Origin: Paenibacillus gyeongsangnamensis
GTDB taxonomy: Bacteria > Bacillota > Bacilli > Paenibacillales > NBRC-103111
NCBI RefSeq assembly: GCF_027533625.1
Contig: NZ_JAQAGZ010000035.1
Coordinates: forward strand, 1-56,026
Reading direction: 5' to 3'
Length of the DNA: 56,026 nucleotides
The translations under genes and the position numbers were made by a program. This document shows, one piece after another, positions 54,906-56,026 of this stretch (position 1 is the stretch's first letter; the number at the start of each line of letters is the position of its first letter). The notes under the pieces are model-generated. The model did no database searches and was not told where the DNA came from. It saw only the letters and a list, made by a program, of their open reading frames with translations.

Positions 54906-54965
54906 GAAAATAAAGTTTTAGACTGGAAAATAAAGTTTTAGACTAGGAAAATAAAGTTGTAGACT
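54906..54965. repeat. three direct 19-bp repeats
   Basis: GAAAATAAAGTTTTAGACT is at 54906-54924 and 54926-54944; the third copy at 54947-54965 has one change (GTTGTAG). The array is preceded by TGTCCGAAGA, which could be an IS terminus. Degenerate inverted relatives are at 17,504-17,645. Confidence 0.7.
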
Positions 54966-54975
54966 GACCTGGGGG

Positions 54976-55122
54976 ATTAAGCTTATTGAAGTTGGTGGTC
55001 CTGGAGACTTTGACTTCACATTTAATAAAAATATATGTGAATTTAATCCATGCTATAGATGGTATAGTTTTTTAGCAAATCCAGACCTACAATTAGAGCT
55101 TGGGAATATTTGGTTTAGGTAA
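54976..55122 (+). pseudogene. C-terminal fragment of an unknown protein
   Basis: The frame runs IKLIEVGGPGDFDFTFNKNI, CEFNPCYRWYSFLANPDL, QLELGNIWFR and stop. It is open upstream only through the repeat array, so the gene was probably cut by the IS end ending in GACTGACC. No family was recognised. Confidence 0.35.
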
Positions 55123-55189
55123 CCAATTGGATGCTGTCAAAGCCTTGGTACTTATGATGGGGATGAGCATCAGGGCAAGCAGAAAGTGC

Positions 55190-55345
55190 CAGAGATCCCT
55201 TCCCTAGTCGGGCTGACCAATCCCTGAATCCGGATTTGCATAGCTTCATGTACGTCTACACCTCTCCATTCATAAGTAATATTCGACTGGCGATGTTCCC
55301 GGTTGTCTGTTTTTGACAATCCATATCCTACTATAAGACTATTTC
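55190..55345 (-). pseudogene. unknown fragment related to the debris at 2.0 kb
   Basis: The minus strand reads SLIVGYGLSKTDNREHRQSN, ITYEWRGVDVHEAMQIRI and soon stops. The RGxDVHE segment recurs at about 2,000. The rest of 55,346-55,700 shows nothing assignable. Confidence 0.3.
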
Positions 55346-55779
55346 AACACAAAAGTAACTACCCGTTTGGGGAAGGACAATAATCGGGGATAACGTTCAT
55401 ACCAGCCCGAAGTGCCCTTGGTACCCCCTCATCAATGCCGACAGCAGGACAGCCCGGTTGCTATCATACCTAAATCGGCTCCTTCAAGCCTCCTTTGCCA
55501 CAATAGCTGCACCAAACGACAAATTCTCACTATTTCCAAGCCTTTCGAATCATTACCTTCATCTTAATCTGGTCTGGACAAAAAAAATACTACCCGAATG
55601 GGTAGGTATGAGGGAGAAAAGGGCTCGCTTATATCCGTTTATTTGCGGAAGAGTAATACTATAATGTCAATTATCTTTTTTACACTAGCAGTTCCGTTCG
55701 TTTATGTATCAATTCAAACTTTGTGGATCGCCTACGATAAAGTACATTAGGAATCCAGAATGGCTGAATGATATTGGCA

Positions 55780-56026
55780 AGTTCCCATCTGACTTAAAGT
55801 ATTGAGTTAAGCTAACGGATAAGTACGACAAGTTCTGCCATAAGCGACTAAACATCGTGAAAGGCAGAAGATTACAATCAAGTAATCTTAACTTTACAAC
55901 CGAGGATGGGAATGACGGAACCATGTATCCGGAAACCATTCCGCCAATACTCCTGCGTGAGTCATGACTAACAGGTCATGAGGTACGAAGTCAGGTAGAT
56001 TCGGCAGAACAGAGGCTAGAGCCAAT
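55780..56026 (+). mobile_element. possible 5' part of a group II intron (runs off the window)
   Basis: The last 250 bases contain several short complementary pairs, for example GTTCTGCC (55,832 region) with GGCAGAAG. They end in an open frame HEVRSQVDSAEQRLEP that continues past the edge. This resembles the lead-in of bacterial group II intron reverse transcriptases. Only the next few hundred bases outside the window could settle it. Confidence 0.35.

Overview
The window looks like chromosome from a spore-former of the Paenibacillaceae type (Paenibacillus/Cohnella group). The reasons are strong AGGAGG ribosome-binding sites, several TTG/GTG starts, sigma-A-like promoters, copper-amine-oxidase-like stalk domains fused to secreted enzymes, a MalT-like LuxR regulator and Opp/Dpp-type ABC transport. 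This is inference from style and protein families, not a taxonomic search. No tRNA, rRNA or CRISPR array was seen.

Layout. (1) 1-8.0 kb: two closely similar D-Ala-D-Ala carboxypeptidase genes about 5.7 kb apart, the left one cut by the window edge and frameshifted. Between them lie a large LuxR/MalT-like regulator, a decayed fragment of a second such regulator, a small secreted protein and a surface-protein fragment. An nfeD/SPFH (flotillin-like) pair follows. (2) 8.0-14.6 kb: a zinc alcohol dehydrogenase facing a MerR regulator with a matching dyad in front of each gene, a drug-efflux MFS pump, an aldo/keto reductase, an anion-type MFS permease with a possible cre site, and remnants of a DegT aminotransferase and an IS6-type transposase. 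(3) 14.5-20.6 kb: a broken TOTE-type primase-helicase gene split by a 4,575-bp IS21-family element. The element has matching terminal repeats and a 5-bp target duplication, and carries a YVTN-repeat gene next to istA/istB. (4) 20.8-26 kb: a GH2 glycosidase facing an AraC regulator, a broken SDR, an aldo/keto reductase and a second SDR. (5) 26.4-31.5 kb: two secreted phosphoesterase/phospholipase C-family proteins. The first is a chimera of a normal-GC stalk domain and a GC-rich, actinobacterium-like propeller plus phosphoesterase. (6) 31.9-54.0 kb: one long collinear block of about twenty genes on the minus strand, headed by a promoter overlapped by a perfect 24-bp palindrome and preceded by a GntR/FCD regulator with a related dyad at its own start. 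(7) 54-56 kb: mostly decayed DNA with short triplicated repeats and, at the right edge, what may be the start of a group II intron protein.

How the genes work together. Block 6 reads as an inducible catabolic island. A peptide/opine-type ABC transporter with two binding proteins brings in a substrate. Hydrolases (acetamidase/formamidase, creatininase-like, N-acyl-D-amino-acid deacylase, SMP-30 lactonase) and two paralogous enolase-superfamily proteins process it. RidA proteins, a D-threonine-aldolase-like PLP enzyme, a DapA-family lyase, an alpha-ketoglutaric-semialdehyde-type dehydrogenase and oxidoreductases would feed the carbon to central metabolism. The substrate is not known from sequence. 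The two enolase-superfamily proteins carry the KxK motif of the muconate-lactonizing subgroup but, by hand alignment, have Ser where the second catalytic Lys is expected. This block is the best candidate here for an undescribed pathway.
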